Part shown: one piece after another, positions 22,431 to 35,780 of the stretch
How positions within the stretch are numbered: position 1 is the stretch's first letter
How the letters are laid out: each line of letters begins with the position of its first letter
Notes under the pieces: generated by a model
What the model was told of the DNA's origin: nothing
Databases searched by the model: none
Seen by the model: only the letters and a program-made list of their open reading frames with translations
Source of the DNA: Callorhinus ursinus
Taxonomy: Eukaryota; Chordata; Mammalia; Carnivora; Otariidae
Length of the DNA: 64,000 bases
Reading direction: 5' to 3'
Assembly (NCBI RefSeq): GCF_003265705.1
Contig: NW_020312817.1
Location: forward strand, 45,263,113-45,327,112
Made by a program: the position numbers and the translations under genes

Positions 22431-24890
22431 CCAAAAGCATCCTGATGACTTAGCTTCTCTACACTAGTCTTGAACCAGCAGCAACTACTTGATTGAAATC
22501 CTCCCCCACGTTACCTTTCCTAAAATATCTTTCAAAATACAATGTGTTCCCTGAGTTGCTCTTCTTCTCGCATTTTCCAAACCCTTCTCCTGGCTCCTTT
22601 CATCAACTTTCCTCACCTGGTAAACATTCCTCAATTTTAATTACATGCTTATTGTGGTGAATCACAATTGAAGTAATTTTAGAAGGTGAGATATTTGCTA
22701 ACTGTAGAAGAAAAAAGCCTAATGAAATTCAAATATCTTCCCCTGCTTATTATCCAAATTTACAGCTGTTTGCATAGCTCTACTTAATGAATATAGCTAT
22801 TTTCATATCCATCCGAATCCCCAATCTTTCTTGTTTCTGTTTAAAACTGTCTATCCTCCCCCAGAAATCAGGGAATAATCTTTTCTTTTTTTAAACCAGA
22901 CTTGACTACAGCTTCCCTCACATTTGCTATGGAAAAAAAATAAAACATATTTTGGGAGTTCCCCCGAAAAGTTGTAGAAGGAAAGTAAGGAAAACAGGAA
23001 AGGAGCAAGGGAGGAAGGAGAGAGAGGGAGATGTGCGGGAGGGAGATCTCTTCCATATGGCTCAAGAATTTTTTCACAAGCGATGAAAGTCAAATTATGG
23101 AGCTACTATTAAGAATGTGCCTGAGACCATAGATTGGTCCAGTTTCTGTCGAAGCTCTAATAAGATTTATTGCAAAATTGGAAACAATGTAAAAACATGG
23201 TGAGATTAATCTTTCAGCCCTCTCATATATTTTTAAGCCTAAACTGATTTCGCTTTTCTTCTATTGTCAATTTATAAAAATTTCAACTTCTTGCATAAAC
23301 ACAATATTTATTTGTAGACTGTACACATGCATCTAACTTTTTGCATACTTGTCTATAATAGTGGAAATTAGTTACTTAAGATGAAAGGTGTACATCCTAA
23401 GAGTAATTTTCTCTATCCCCATATTGAATCTAAAAATCACATATAAAAGACAGAACTTGTTAAATCTGTAATGATTAAAAGACTGTTTATGTCCAGATTC
23501 ATGCAAATTTCAGGCTTATGGTATTTCAGAATGATATTATCATCAGCATTTACTTGGAATGGAAGGAATGGATAAATTGGGAAGGGAGAGAAGATCCTGG
23601 AAGCACAGAAGGCTGATTAATCTGACTCACTGTTTTCTTTCCTAAGTCACTGGTTAAAACTCTTCAAGGGCTACTTGCTTTTGTAGTTGTAAATGCTTGA
23701 GTCTGTATGGATAATGCTGGTAAACCTCCGAGAAAATGCAACAGTCACAACTACACAGGATATAGATGAGCACAAATGTCTCACCATCAGAAAAATGTCA
23801 AGTACACCCACAAGGTTCAGGATGGCCTTTTTGTATACAATAGCTAATATACCATTATTAGCTCTACAAGAACCAAAAGCTTTTCTTGTAAAAACAAAAT
23901 GACAATAGTCAATGATTCACAAAAATCTATCTCCTACAATTACCCCCAAAAGGCTCATTTATTTCAAAACAATAAAAACCTATTAAGATGGCTTTGCAAC
24001 AATATTTATTAAACTACTGTTAGTCCTAGCTCTTAGTCAATTGTTGGTGAGTTACAGAATTAGTGGGCAGATAAAAAGGGATGCTATTCTAAGAAAGGAT
24101 AATGCCACATTAAAAATTAGTCGTCTTCTATTATACAAGGAACTTTTAGTTTATAAAGAGTGGGAGTGAGGGATCCTCTACAGACTTGGCTACGAAAAAT
24201 CTCCATCATGGACCTTTCCCTACACCCACTTCCTTTCTCTCTGGGATGCCAGAAAGAGGGCGCTAGGGGATGACTGAGCCATGAAATACAAAGTGGCTAG
24301 GTCTCTAAGCCACCTCAATAAACAGTCATCCAAATAGAAATGTTTGTGCTGAACATGCCTGCATTGGAATATACTAAAATGAGGTGTGGGCAAGTGTTTA
24401 TTAAGCCATCAGCTTTCCCTAATACACCAGTTGAAAAATAATGTTTTCTTATCATTGCTGTTTGGATTTTTTTTTCTTTTGCTAGGAGGGATGTTAAAAA
24501 TGTCACTTATCAAGGATTCATATTTTCATCACAGTTTAAATGATCATGAAATAAGTCCTTTCTCCTTATTTTAAGGATTTTTATGTTCTTTCTCTACAGT
24601 GTTTTCAGTCTAATGCATCCAGCTTGAAAAGATTGAAAGTTTTAGTAAATAAAAAGGGGAGGGTTAGTGAAAAAAAGGGGGGGGAATTTTACAAGTGAGA
24701 CGGGAAATTGAAGAAAATAAAAAATTCCAGCCACCATATCACTAATTATTTCTTAAATACTAAGGTACATTCATTCTCCAAATTCATATTGTACAGTGGT
24801 AAAGATTTGAGAAGATTACAAAAGACTTCGCCATTCTTATGGAAGCTTTTTGGTTTGTTTGTTTGCTGGAAATAAAAGTACATACTTTAT
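22431..24890. other. Unassigned sequence
   Basis: No exon or repeat that I can name. A purine-rich patch lies at 22978-23050 and a G9 run near 24675. An 11-bp AGAGGGCGCTA at 24255-24265 matches the strong half of a CTCF-type motif, but the other half does not match. Confidence 0.45.
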
Positions 24891-25822
24891 TTATTCCCTC
24901 AGTTTTATGTAAGGTCTTTTTTTCAGTTCCAGGATCCCTTCCAGGATGTTGTCATAACTCCTTAGGCTCCTTTGGGCTGTGGCAGCTTCTCAGACATCCC
25001 TTATTTTTGATGACTTAGAGAGTTTTGAGGAGTACTGGTTGGGTATTTTGTAAAATAACCCTAACTTAAGATTTGTCTGATGTTTTCTCATGATTAGACT
25101 GGGATTATGGGTTGTTGAGTAGAAAACCACAGACATAAAGTGTCATTCTCATTACATAAGCTACCAGCATGGCATCACAATTGATGTTAAACTTGATCAC
25201 CTGGCTGAAGCAGTGTTTTGCAAGTTTTTTTTTTTTTTAAACTGGAAAGTTACTTTTCCCTTCCATTGTATAATGTTTAGAAGGAACTCACTATGAAACC
25301 CATGCTTAAGGAGTAGTTACAACACATAAATTATTGAAAGTCTTCTCATGAGAAATTTGTCTATTCTCATCTATTCAATTATGTACTTATATCAATGTTT
25401 ACTTATGGATATTTATCTTATACCTCATGCTGGAATCTAATATATTTTATTTTATAGCACAAATTGTGGTAGGTTTGGCCACAGGAAGCACTTCCAATTG
25501 GCTCCTATGTCCCCTTCACATATATCGCCATTGTGTTTTTATTTCCTTACTTTCTGGCATTACAAGATGCTCTAGTTTCATGTCATATATTTCTGGCTCA
25601 AATCTAGAATCATCCACTTTTCCAAGGAGCCCTGGTTACTTTCACTGAAGAGCGGTATTAGAAACCAAACTCTGGGGGTTAGGTGTGCTTTTTGCTTCTA
25701 AGCCCTCCCAGCTAATAGACTGCAGAAAGCTGTGTTTGTCTCTACCAACTCACTTAGAGACACTTATCTATGAGTATTTCTATGTGTAACCACTTATATT
25801 TACATTGAGTAAACATGTTTTA
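24891..25822 (-). repeat. L1M-type fragment (3' region)
   Basis: Long match to an old L1 3' region in T-rich (antisense) orientation: 'ccaggatcccttccaggatg', 'tgaggagtactggttgggta', 'cacaggaagcacttccaatt' and 'ccaaggagccctggttac'. The 73-codon plus frame at 25427-25648 lies within it. Subfamily is uncertain. Confidence 0.75.
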
Positions 25823-25866
25823 TTTATTTTTTTAAAGATTTTATTTATTCATGAGAGACAGAGGGG

Positions 25867-25900
<34 letters not shown>

Positions 25901-26019
25901 CAGAGGGAGAAGCAGGCTCCCAAGGAGCAGGGAGCCCGATGCGGGACTCGATCCCAGGACCCTGGGATCATGACCTGAGCCGAAGGCAGATGCCTAACCA
26001 TCTGAGCCACCCAGGCGCC
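25823..26019 (-). repeat. CAN SINE with expanded GA tract
   Basis: Reverse-orientation SINE with duplication tgagtaaacatgtttta at 25806-25822 and 26020-26036 (exact 17 bp). It contains an uninterrupted (GA)n run of about 16 units at about 25868-25898, longer than in the other copies and a likely length polymorphism. Confidence 0.96.
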
Positions 26020-26036
26020 TGAGTAAACATGTTTTA

Positions 26037-26984
26037 GACTGACTTATTCATCTGTGATCTTCCTCAGTAAAAGTCATAATCACAGTCTAATCATGAGGAA
26101 AACAATCTAATGAATCAAAAAGTCCATGCTTCTCCTGTGATTTGCTATGCAATAGGAAGGCAACGTGTTCCTGATGGGCACTGCCAACAGCACTGTCCTT
26201 TGGATGGCCTCGTGGGGTTTCTGTGGCCGCAGCCTTCAAGGAGGGCCTGGGACAGGGACAAAGATATAGCCATTACCTCGGTTCAACTGAAGCAGTTTCG
26301 TCTGTTGCTGGGCAACTTTTGACAGATGTTTCTTTCACTCTCCCTGAACTCCAACTCCTTCCCCTTCCCTTTGCATTCTCACCCTTTTAAAAATTTCTGA
26401 CATCATGCTCTCCAAACAGAATTGGGGAGGGGAGCATAACATCCTTTATGAAAATGGGAGGAGCCTATTCTTTTTTTAAACACCACAGGGAAAATTCACT
26501 TTTACCCACAAATGTAGAAAACACAAGGCAGTCATTGAGTGTTGCCACAGGGACTGGTACTCTTTCATTATTTTAAGAAAAGGAAGTTATTGGGGAGGGG
26601 GCTTTCTAGATGCATTCCTGCAAAGCCTGTAGACTACCTATTTGTCATCTACTCAGATCAGCTGACCTGCTTGTTGGATCACATCATGTGCACACAGGTT
26701 AATTTTTAAAACTCCACTGAACTTTTTATAACCTGGATTTTGATATTGTTCTAGTCCGGCTCCTGACCTGATTCTCTCAACTTGCCCCTGTGTGAGTGCC
26801 TTCCTGCACTACTAGTGTCCATGGCTGCCCATGGACAGCAAAACTATAGATGCTAACCTTCAGATGGCTTCAAATTGATTCTGCCACGGGACCCTTCTTT
26901 GAAGGTAAACAGTACCTCTCTCAGCCTGGCTCTTTGCTACAGGAATGGTTTTAGCTCAGAGTTCTTAACAACCAGCCTATTTCT
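26037..26984. other. Unassigned sequence with a GC-rich patch
   Basis: 26150-26260 is GC-richer than nearly all of the window ('ctcgtggggtttctgtggcc') and overlaps a 70-codon plus frame (26110-26322). I see no domain and no clear splice context. Confidence 0.4.
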
Positions 26985-27430
26985 GTCCCATTTGATGTTT
27001 ATCGAGCATGTCTGTCTAGTCACACAGACCATGTTAGGGGAACAATAGGCACCGAGATGAATAAGGTTTATGTCCTTATGCCTACAGAAGCTACATCCTA
27101 TTGGGGGTGACGGGCACATAAGAGCATGAGTGGAGAGGGTGGGATGTGGAAGATTCCACACATAGGGAGATATTTCCACTATCTTGATAGGCATGCAGGA
27201 ATTTTTCAGGTGAAAGTAAGCAGGACAAAAATGTTCCAGAGAACAAAGAGCACTCCAAAGGTACAGAAGCAGCGGCAATTATAGTGTTTAAGGACTAGAA
27301 GGACTTCACAAATGGGGTAAAGTAAAGGGAAGGGACGGTAGAGAGCTGGAAGGGGCTCGAACAAATGCACTTCATAGGCTGTGATCAGGAGTTTGGATGC
27401 TACCAAAAAGTGATGGAAGCTATGGAAGAA
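26985..27430 (-). repeat. L2 LINE fragment
   Basis: Antisense L2 3' end: 'gatgtttatcgagcatgtct', 'ccgagatgaataaggtttat', 'agaagctacatcctattggg', later 'agagcactccaaaggtacag' and 'gatcaggagtttggatgcta'. It explains the 113- and 78-codon minus frames. Confidence 0.7.
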
Positions 27431-28959
27431 ATTAAACCACATAGTGACATAAATAGATTTTCTGCAAACCCTGGTTACAAATATGCTGCTGCTGTGGCTA
27501 TAGCCTCATACACCACAACAAAGCCAACTTAGAACCCATCACACTGAAAATAGCTTTTGCTTACTAGGGAAAAAAATCACATAGTATAGCATCTTACACT
27601 CACGTTGCTTATTGTAGACTGTTATCATCTAAATTGCAAAAAAGGCCTCAAAAAATCTGAAAAATCAAGTCAGTAAAAAGAGGAATTTTATGTTGCTTTC
27701 TTTATCAGTAGACTTTCTATCTGCAATGGAGAAAACATTAAAGTTTGGCTTTAAGTGCTATATTGCTGTGCACATTTTCTGGCTCTCACAAGAGACGATC
27801 TGCTTTGAAGTCAGTGAGATTATGGGATGCAGAATCTGTCTGAGTCCTTTAATAAGAAGGGAGAAGCCACAGAAGCAGGGGATTTTTCATGACACAGCTA
27901 TTGAAAGATGATGCTATATTCTAACACTTTCTTAATGACAACTATTCACCCACGATATTAAGGAACTTCAAATAAGGTGTTTTAAAATCTGGAGATTCAA
28001 ATCTTGTGTCAAAACAACTCAAGGTGTAAAGCAAAAATCATCATTTGGAAAACAGAAAAGTAATAAAATTAGAAAACTGCAATAAATAATGTCAGCAGGG
28101 CCCACTGTAGCCAAGGTTAAACAATCTGTTCCTCAGGAATTATGAAAGCAGTGTGATCTGATGTCATGCTAGCATTGTTATTGTGGGCACAACCCAGAAC
28201 AGCTGGGGCTAATACCCAATTATCACTCTTTATATAGAATCTGGCCTGCAGGGCCCTTCTTCTTTTTAAATTTTCATCACCAGGTAAGGAAATAATATGC
28301 TCATTCTCTTCCAAGCTGATAGAGTACAGTGGTCAGCATTCTTAATGTGATACTCCTAGGCATGCATTTGTGTGCATGTCCCTCTCCCCAACTGCAAAAC
28401 AAGCCTCTGGAAGTCTGGCCATGACACTTGGGAACTTTCATAGCGTGGAGCGCAGGGAGGGGGCCTGATACGCACACTTGCTCCAATTTACTTCACAGCT
28501 TAAGTTGCTAATGGGCAATTGTGGATTCCAGAAATAAGAAGGGAATATAGATAGACACCTTGGGACTTGGGGAAGTAAAACAAGAATGGGAGATGAGGGA
28601 CCGACTCAGGGAACATGAGTTACAGAACTTACACTAAAGAATATAGAAGAGCATACACTATCTTCAAAGCATGAGGCTTAGCTCAGGCATTTAAAAAAAA
28701 ATCATTAGCAAACTAAACCACCTACTAGCATAGGAATTAAATTCTAATACCTCAAACGTAAGCACAAACCATCGACACAAGAACTGGTTCTGGCTATTGG
28801 GCCAGAGACAACCCTATAACTATCATAGAAAGAATACTTGCAAGGAAATATGAAAAAATGATAAACAAAATATTTAATTTACACTGAAAAATTCAACTCT
28901 GAGGAATTAAAAGAAAACAGAATCTTCTGAAAAAGGTGTTAAAACAAGTACATGGCAGG
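27431..28959. other. Unassigned sequence
   Basis: No recognisable exon or repeat. Two overlapping minus frames of 65 and 61 codons (28117-28486) have no domain that I recognise. Confidence 0.45.
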
Positions 28960-29470
28960 CATAGTTAGTTGCTGCCCAAGGGACACACCTTCTTCCTCCC
29001 TGCCCCACGCATTAGGTGTCCAGCCTTGGCACATCCCTTGAGGTTTAGGGCCTACCTAACCAACTCCTATTTGTCAGTCATTGGTCTAAGGATGTGTACC
29101 TGCCTGTGTGTGTGTGCATGGCCCACCTCTGATCAAAGGGATATGAGAAGGTATTCACTGAGGCCTAATTGGAGAGATTTTCCTCTCTGATTAGAGAGAA
29201 GAAATCATTTTTGACACCATCCTCCTTATTCAATGCTTTGAAACAAACTCTCAAATGAAAACAGGAGAGGAGCTGAGACAGGCATTTTTTGACTCATAAG
29301 AGGAACCAACACTCTGAAGTGATGAGAGAAGGACAAGAGGAAGGTAGACCCCTAATGGCCTCATGGAGCCCCTAACCAAATCTGGCCTTCTTTCCTCCAG
29401 ACTTCTCACTCATGAATAATAAACCTTCATGACTTCAGCACTCTTGGTCAAGTTCTCTGTTATTTGTAAA
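28960..29470. repeat. Possible old repeat ending in AATAAA
   Basis: The segment ends 'atgaataataaaccttcatg' and 'gtcaagttctctgttatttg', which recalls the end of an old MER/LTR family ('aataaatgtcc...gggttttctgttacttg'). Nothing upstream is definable. Confidence 0.3.
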
Positions 29471-30323
29471 TGTACTCAAACTTATTCAGTAGTTTTAAAA
29501 CCCTCGGAAACAAAGGAATAATATTCATTAAGCAAAAAGAATGACATGTAACAAAATAATATATAGGAATCAGATACAGCTGCATATTAAACATAATCAA
29601 ATAGAAATCTGAAAATGAAAAAATGTAACCATTAAAGAAATAAACTGGACAAGCACCAAATTAATAATGTATATGAAAATAATGCAGGAAATAGCGCTTA
29701 GAAAAATCGATCTATGAGAAATTAGACAGTAAATTAAACAGCTAAAAGACAGTAAATCAAACAGCTTCAATATAAGCTCAACAGGAATTCCAAAAACAAT
29801 GAAGAAAGAAGTATTGATGAGGCACTTCCTAAAGGGATAATGGCTACAAATTTTACTGATTTACTACAGTACAGAATAACAATATTTTCATTCCTAGACA
29901 GAAGATGTGGGAACTTCAGAATGTTAGGGAAAAAAGGAAAATACCAGATGCTATTGGAGAAGAAAGCAGGGGTAAATGACAGATCCACAAGAGGCCCAGA
30001 ATAATAATTATAAATTGCATATGAAATACAACCATATACCTAGAATTCGATTAATCAGTTAAATTCTCATTCAAGAGTGATTGAGGGCAAACCTAAGGTT
30101 ATTTTGGAAATGTAAAGACTCTCACTGGTGTATCCATTAGGTAAAAAAAAAAGTGAACTGAGGGGAAGGTTTGGGATGCACAAAACTACAAAGTGCAAGC
30201 AGATATAAGTGGTTGAGTAGATGATAGGTGGACAGATAGCAGAGGAGGAGGTCAACAGTTTTGTTGCTGTTTTACAATGGAAAGATTTATCCTCTTTAAA
30301 TTATTTGTTTTCATCTTTTAATC
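29471..30323. other. Unassigned A-rich sequence, perhaps a HAL1/L1 relic
   Basis: A-rich, with 'cctaaagggataatggctac' and 'aattttactgatttac' near 29829-29867 weakly recalling the L1/HAL1 ORF1 region. Too diverged to call. Confidence 0.3.
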
Positions 30324-30338
30324 AATTCTAGTTTATTT

Positions 30339-30538
30339 ATTTTTTAAAAGATTTTATTTATTTATTTGACAGAGAAAGACAGAAAGAGCACAAGTAGGGG
30401 AAGCAGCAGACAGAGGGGGAGGGAGAAGCAGGCTCCCCACTGAACAAGGAGCCCAATGCGGGGCTCGATCCCAGCACCCTGGGATCATGACCTGAGCCAA
30501 AGGCAGACGCTTAACCGACTGAGTCACCCAGGTACCCC
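30339..30538 (-). repeat. CAN SINE, exact 15-bp TSD
   Basis: Reverse-orientation SINE between exact duplications aattctagtttattt (30324-30338 and 30539-30553). The head reads 'gagtcacccaggtacccc', with two changes from consensus. Confidence 0.96.
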
Positions 30539-30553
30539 AATTCTAGTTTATTT

Positions 30554-30885
30554 TTAAACTTTCAAAGTAATGTATGTTCATTGTGACAAAAAACCATTGA
30601 ACACAATAAACAATGCATTCAAAAACTAAAGATTTAATGAAAAGTGACTGCCATTCCTTAAATTTCATGCCCACAAATAATCACTGTTCCCACTGTGTTG
30701 TATGATCCTTCCAGATGTAGGTCTTCTCATACAATTATAAATGTATAATGATTTTCCCATGCAGAGGGCATCCCAAAATACTGCTATTATGCATACTGTT
30801 CATCTACTTGCTCTCATCAACCTTAATATATCGAAGATATATTTATAAGTCCGTAATACCATGCTATTTTATTATTTTAATGAGT
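30554..30885. repeat. Old interspersed repeat, family not named
   Basis: 'cactgttcccactgtgttgt', 'gatccttccagatgtaggtc' and 'gcatactgttcatctacttg' follow the order of a common old repeat that I also suspect at 12835-13180 and 37620-37950. Possibly an L1M 3' region. The SINE sits at its left edge. Confidence 0.4.
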
Positions 30886-30894
30886 ACACAGTTT

Positions 30895-31018
30895 AGAGCA
30901 GGGTCACCCAACTTTTTCTGTAAAGAGCCAGAGTATATATCTTTGACTTTGTGAGATGTAACGTCTCTGTTACAACTTCTCAACTCTGTTGCTGTAGCAT
31001 GAATGCAACCATAGTCAT
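30895..31018 (-). repeat. Truncated hAT-type element
   Basis: Reverse-orientation fragment of the family at 10015-10232: 'actttttctgtaaagagcca', 'gttacaacttctcaactctg' and 'agcatgaatgcaaccatagt'. The end with the AATAAAG-bearing half is missing. Confidence 0.65.
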
Positions 31019-33344
31019 GTCTCTTGCCACTCAGCTCTTCCTCCCCTGTCTCATTTCCCTTCACAGCAGGGCACGGCAAGCCAGGTGGTTTGGGCACATA
31101 GCTAAGGGAAGCTGAGTTAGTGACATGTTTAATTTGGGTGTCACAGTATATATTGACACAGTTCAGAGTCACCCGTATGTATCACTAAGTTATTGTTCGA
31201 CATCACCCCTCCCATCCTTCTCATGGTGTAGAAATGAAGAATTCCCTTCTACCCACTTGGTAAACTCAACTGGCACCATGACTGGGAGGTGCATACCCAG
31301 AGTATGGACATGCCTTACAGAAGCATATGTATAGGGCCCAGAGGACACATGTGTATACAGTAGAAGTGTATATGTGTGTTTAGCGCAGGAGAAAGCTTAA
31401 AATGTATAAAACCAGGACTTAGTCTGTGGAAATTCCTCCAAACTTCAGATGTGATGAACTGTACACAGAAGACAGATTTTCATTTTCACCTCCTCAAATC
31501 CATTCTCTCTTGTCAGGAATATACTCTATAACACAGCATGTATAATCAAAAACATGCTATATTTTTATTACTTTTTGATGGAAATGAAATATTTAATAAA
31601 GATCAGGTACTCCATTATAAATGAAATTTTGGAATATTTCAGTAAATCAATAGAGCCATATAGACTCTTAACTTGTTTGTATAAAAAGGTTAACATTTTT
31701 AGTCATCTTTAAATGCATTTTTTGAACAACTGAGAGAAAATTAAGGAGAAAATTTAACGGGCCTGAGACAAATATAATGAACATAAGCAATGAAATCAAG
31801 TGCAAATAAATTATTCTGATATTTAGAAATAAATTATATCAAACTTTCTGTCAGATTATACCAAGCTGAATTTATTAAGAGAAAAAAATTCAAATAAAAG
31901 TAATAGGTACTTTGATTATTTGATAATCCAATTTAAGAAGAGGAATGAATTACATGGGCATGCTGGAAAAACATTAAACTTCTTTATAATTTTACACAAG
32001 ATATTAACATCAATGAATTTAACAAAAACACTCAATATGCTTTCTCTTCAGCCACAAAACTCTTCTGTCGTAAATTCAGAGTATTTAGGATTAGTTACTG
32101 CTGAGGAAACCTTGAAATTTCCTGAAATCTAACAGCTCATACATGAAAATAATTCGATAAAGGTTTGCCCAAATTTGAAAACAATCTCATACATTTACAT
32201 AACATTATCAATAATGAGTTGTAAAGCTAAAAGATATTTTTCTAAACTGGTAATAATTAAACACACATACATACTTCCATCAACCATAGTAGAGGACAGA
32301 CTGAACTATGATTCAATTTTTTCTATAGAAAATAACAATATACTTTTGCATATGAAGAGGTGATCAAAAGGTTTATAGCCAAAAAATGTATGGAAAAAAG
32401 TATAATAGTAGTAAGTTTGGCAATTAATAAGAAGATAATTCAGTTTTCTGAATTTTGTGACATCTGTGCTATTTATCAGTCTTAAAATATATATTTTGTT
32501 GTGTGTGACTTTTTCTCTTCTAAATAAATATCCACATCTATCTATTTTCATATTTCTAATTCCTATTCACTTTCCTAAGGAGACCCCCATACTGAGTATT
32601 TTCCAGGCCCCAAAGAACCTGGATCTTTGGTTATAACCAAAGTGATTATAACTGGTTATAACCACTTAACCTCCTAGAAAAAAATGCTTGCAAGTATTGA
32701 AACGAGATGTTTATATCTTTAGATCAAGGACTTTTGACCACATTTCAGAAAAATGGATATGTGTAACATAATCCGAAGTGCTTTAATAAAGATGCAAAAA
32801 TACCTCTGAAACTTACTGTGATTTTCTTGTTTTTCAACACCAGGTTATCCTTATATTGTGACTAAGCAAAAATAATAATACAACACATAAGAGAGGAGTA
32901 GAGAAGACATTGCTTTTAATGTTCAGCTTACTTTTTAAGGCTATATGTCCCCCATCAGCCTCAGAATTACTCAATTATATATTTCATTTTCAATCTTCGT
33001 GCATTATCTCTTTGGCCAGATCTTCTGGAATAATCTCTAGTTCTCCTGACACAACAATTTCAAGAGCAGATTGCTTGCTAAATTGAATTTAGTATCTATT
33101 TTGTTCATTCTATTTTTATAAAATTTAGAGTAAATGGGATCCTCTATCTGTACTTCCCATAAAAAAATGCAAAAAATATAAATAGGCAAAATGTGGGATT
33201 TAGCATACATCTAGCTACCAACCCATCTCCTTTACAATAATGTATATTTGATAAAGCTCATTATGTTTTTAAAAAGAACATCTTAATTTGCTGAATACTA
33301 GAACTAAATAAAACCAAGTTAATGATTAGCAGCAGGTTAGTCTA
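31019..33344. other. Unassigned AT-rich sequence
   Basis: No repeat family or exon recognised. The 102-codon minus frame (30864-31172) runs into the hAT fragment and is not a gene. 31540-33300 is strongly AT-rich with only short chance frames. Confidence 0.45.
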
Positions 33345-33590
33345 GTGGAAGAGTGTAGGCTGCCTGCTCTTGTTGGAATCCATGTGGTATCTCACTGACC
33401 TAGGCCAAGTTACTTACTCTGACTATATTTCATGTCCCAACAGTAAAATGATGATTGCAATTAGATTACCAACATCATGAAACTATTGTGAAAATCAAAT
33501 TAGGTAACCCATGCATGTTGCCTAAAAAAGAGAACAGCACACAGTAAACTCTCGGTAGCTTTTATTACTAACAGTGATAATCCCTCCCTA
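33345..33590 (+). repeat. MIR element (sense)
   Basis: Nearly full-length sense MIR: 'gttagtctagtggaagagt', 'ctaggccaagttacttact', 'cagtaaaatgatgattgca', 'attgtgaaaatcaaattagg' and 'agaacagcacacagtaaac'. It is the only sense-strand MIR among the six found here. Confidence 0.85.
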
Positions 33591-34939
33591 TCATCTGGAC
33601 ACCGTAATTAAAGTAAAAAGCCAACCAGAGGATCCCCTACCTGAAATAAAAAGAAGCAACCACAGGAAGTTTGTTTTGAACACAGCAAATCTGATTCAAC
33701 CACTTTTATTTTATTATTATTTATTTTTAACATCAAGAATTATAAGCTTTTGACTCTGGATAGTGGAACTCCCTCCAAAACTTGCAGCTGTCTCTTACCA
33801 TTAAAAAAAGAACTGTGACACCCCAAAAAAGAACATGTCCACACTCTGAAGCTTTGGAAATAGCCTAACTAAAAACAGCATGGTGATAACTAATCCCAGA
33901 AAAATCCATGAAGCTGATATGCCTTCCTTAGGTTGAAGCTTGACTATACATTTTAATTTTTACAGGGAGAGATGACTCAGCACACATTAAACAAGTATTT
34001 TTGCTCTGAATATTAGACACATAATAATGGTGGATGTTTTCATCTTAGCAAAATTGGGGGGCCAAGTAGAGCATTACCAAAATTGCTCTCAGAAATTATT
34101 TGTGAAGAAATCTATTGAAGTCCATTCCCAGGGAAAAAGAATATTATATCACGATGATTTAAAGATGCAAAATTAAGCACAATTAATTTAAATTACTAAC
34201 AAATGCTACTGTAGTCCAATAAAATGTATTAATTTTACACAAGTAGTTTTTAAAAATGTGAATATTTTAAACTCCTTTGCTATGCTTATAAATTTATGAC
34301 TGTAATACTGCATAAATCATGTAAATAGAAATCTGCTATTCTCATAAATCTTTAACAAGAATATGAAGATTAACATCTTTGATCCAAGGATTCAGGTTTT
34401 CACTTTTATGAACTCTAGCCTATGATTTTTTCAATTTAAATGCTTCATGCAAATTTAATATAAAAGAACCTAAATCACAATTTTCTCTGGTAAGAGTTAA
34501 AATGGGCAATTCATTTCAGGTTTTTGTAATATTTTCCAACTTTATTTTTCAAATTGCTATTTTTTATTAATATTAGGCCTAAATTATTTTTAAAATTCAT
34601 GTCCCACAAATGCTTTATTTTCCCCCATGCTCATTCCCACTAACTTAAGTCAAGCAACAGAACTTTTTCAAGAGTAATCTGAATTTTTTCGCCTAAGACA
34701 ATAGTTAATATTCAATGTGCAATTCTCACTTATGCAAAAGAAACATTTTTTTAAAGAGTGTGCTGTATTCTAATAGTGAATCATTGATGCTACAAAATGT
34801 GGGTTGCCTCTATTAATGGAGCAAGATTTACAAAGCAGGTACTCATATGTTGATTTGTTATTAAAATAATCTAACTAATAATAAAACTTCCCCCCCAAAA
34901 CAAAGCCAGGCATTCTGATTTACAAACTGTCATTCAAAA
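33591..34939. other. Unassigned AT-rich sequence
   Basis: Nothing recognisable. A C8 run near 34892-34899 and several A/T homopolymers. Confidence 0.5.
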
Positions 34940-35382
34940 ATACTTGATGTCATAAATGTGAGACCTAAAACCATAAAAGTCCTAGACAAGAACACAGGTA
35001 GTAACCTCTTTGACATCAGCTGTAGCAACTTCTTTCTAGATATGTCTCCTGAGGCAAGGGAAACAAAAGCAAAAATAAACTACTGGGACTTCATCAAAAT
35101 AAAAAGCTTCTGCACAGCGAAGGAAACAATCAACAAAACTAAAAGGCAACCTATAGAATGGGAAGAGGTATTTGCAAATGACATACCTGATAAAAGATTA
35201 GTATCTAAAATATGCAAAGTACTTATACAACTCAACATCCCAAATATGAATAATCTAATTAAAAATCGGGCAGAAGATATGAATAGATGTTTTTCCAAAG
35301 AAGACATACAGATGGCTAACAGATACATAAAAAGATGCTCGACATCACTGATCACCAGGGGAATACAAGTCAAAACTGGGGG

Positions 35383-35573
35383 TTGATGGAGGGAGGTGGG
35401 CAGGAGATGGGTTAAATGGGTGATGGGTATTAAGGAGGACATTTGTGATGAGCACCGGGTGTTATATGTAAGTGATGAATCACTAAATTCCACTCCTGAA
35501 ACCAATATGACCCTATATGTTAACTAACTAGAATTTAAATAAAAACGTGAAACAAAAATATAAAACAAAAAAT
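35383..35573 (+). repeat. Short younger L1 inserted in the L1
   Basis: About 190 bp of L1 3' UTR and tail ('gggtgatgggtattaaggag', 'gagcaccgggtgttatatgt', 'tatgttaactaactag', then A-rich) lie in the same orientation inside the older L1. The older L1's own 3' UTR appears again intact at 36380-36560, so this is an extra copy. A possible short duplication (gtcaaaac on the left, gttaaaaa after the SINE) fits insertion by target-primed reverse transcription. Confidence 0.7.
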
Positions 35574-35582
35574 AAATTTCTG

Positions 35583-35780
35583 GGAGGCACCCGGGTGGCT
35601 CAGTCAGTTGAGTGGCTGCCTTCAGCTCAGGTCATGATCCCAGGGTCCTGAGATCTAGCCCCAAGTCAGGCTCCCTGCTCAGCGAGGAGCTGGCTTTTGC
35701 CCCTCCCCCTCACCCATGCTCACGCACGCTCGCTCGCTCTCTTAAATAAATGAATAAAATCTTAAAAAAAAAGAAAAAAG
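35583..35780 (+). repeat. CAN SINE in the tail of the inserted L1
   Basis: Sense SINE flanked by aaatttctg at 35574-35582 and 35781-35789. It landed in or beside the A-rich tail of the inner L1, the third insertion in this nest. The middle is shortened ('cccctccccctcacccatgc'). Confidence 0.92.

Noticed and set aside
24255..24265. Second CTCF site
   Set aside because: Only the AGAGGGCGCTA half fits. The five bases before it disagree with the core at four positions.
25823..26019. Direct repeat array such as CRISPR or satellite
   Set aside because: The regular repeats are a GA microsatellite within one SINE. No spaced direct repeats occur anywhere in the window.
35080..35505. 141-codon open frame on the minus strand
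   Set aside because: It is the antisense shadow of the L1 ORF2 remnant on the plus strand.
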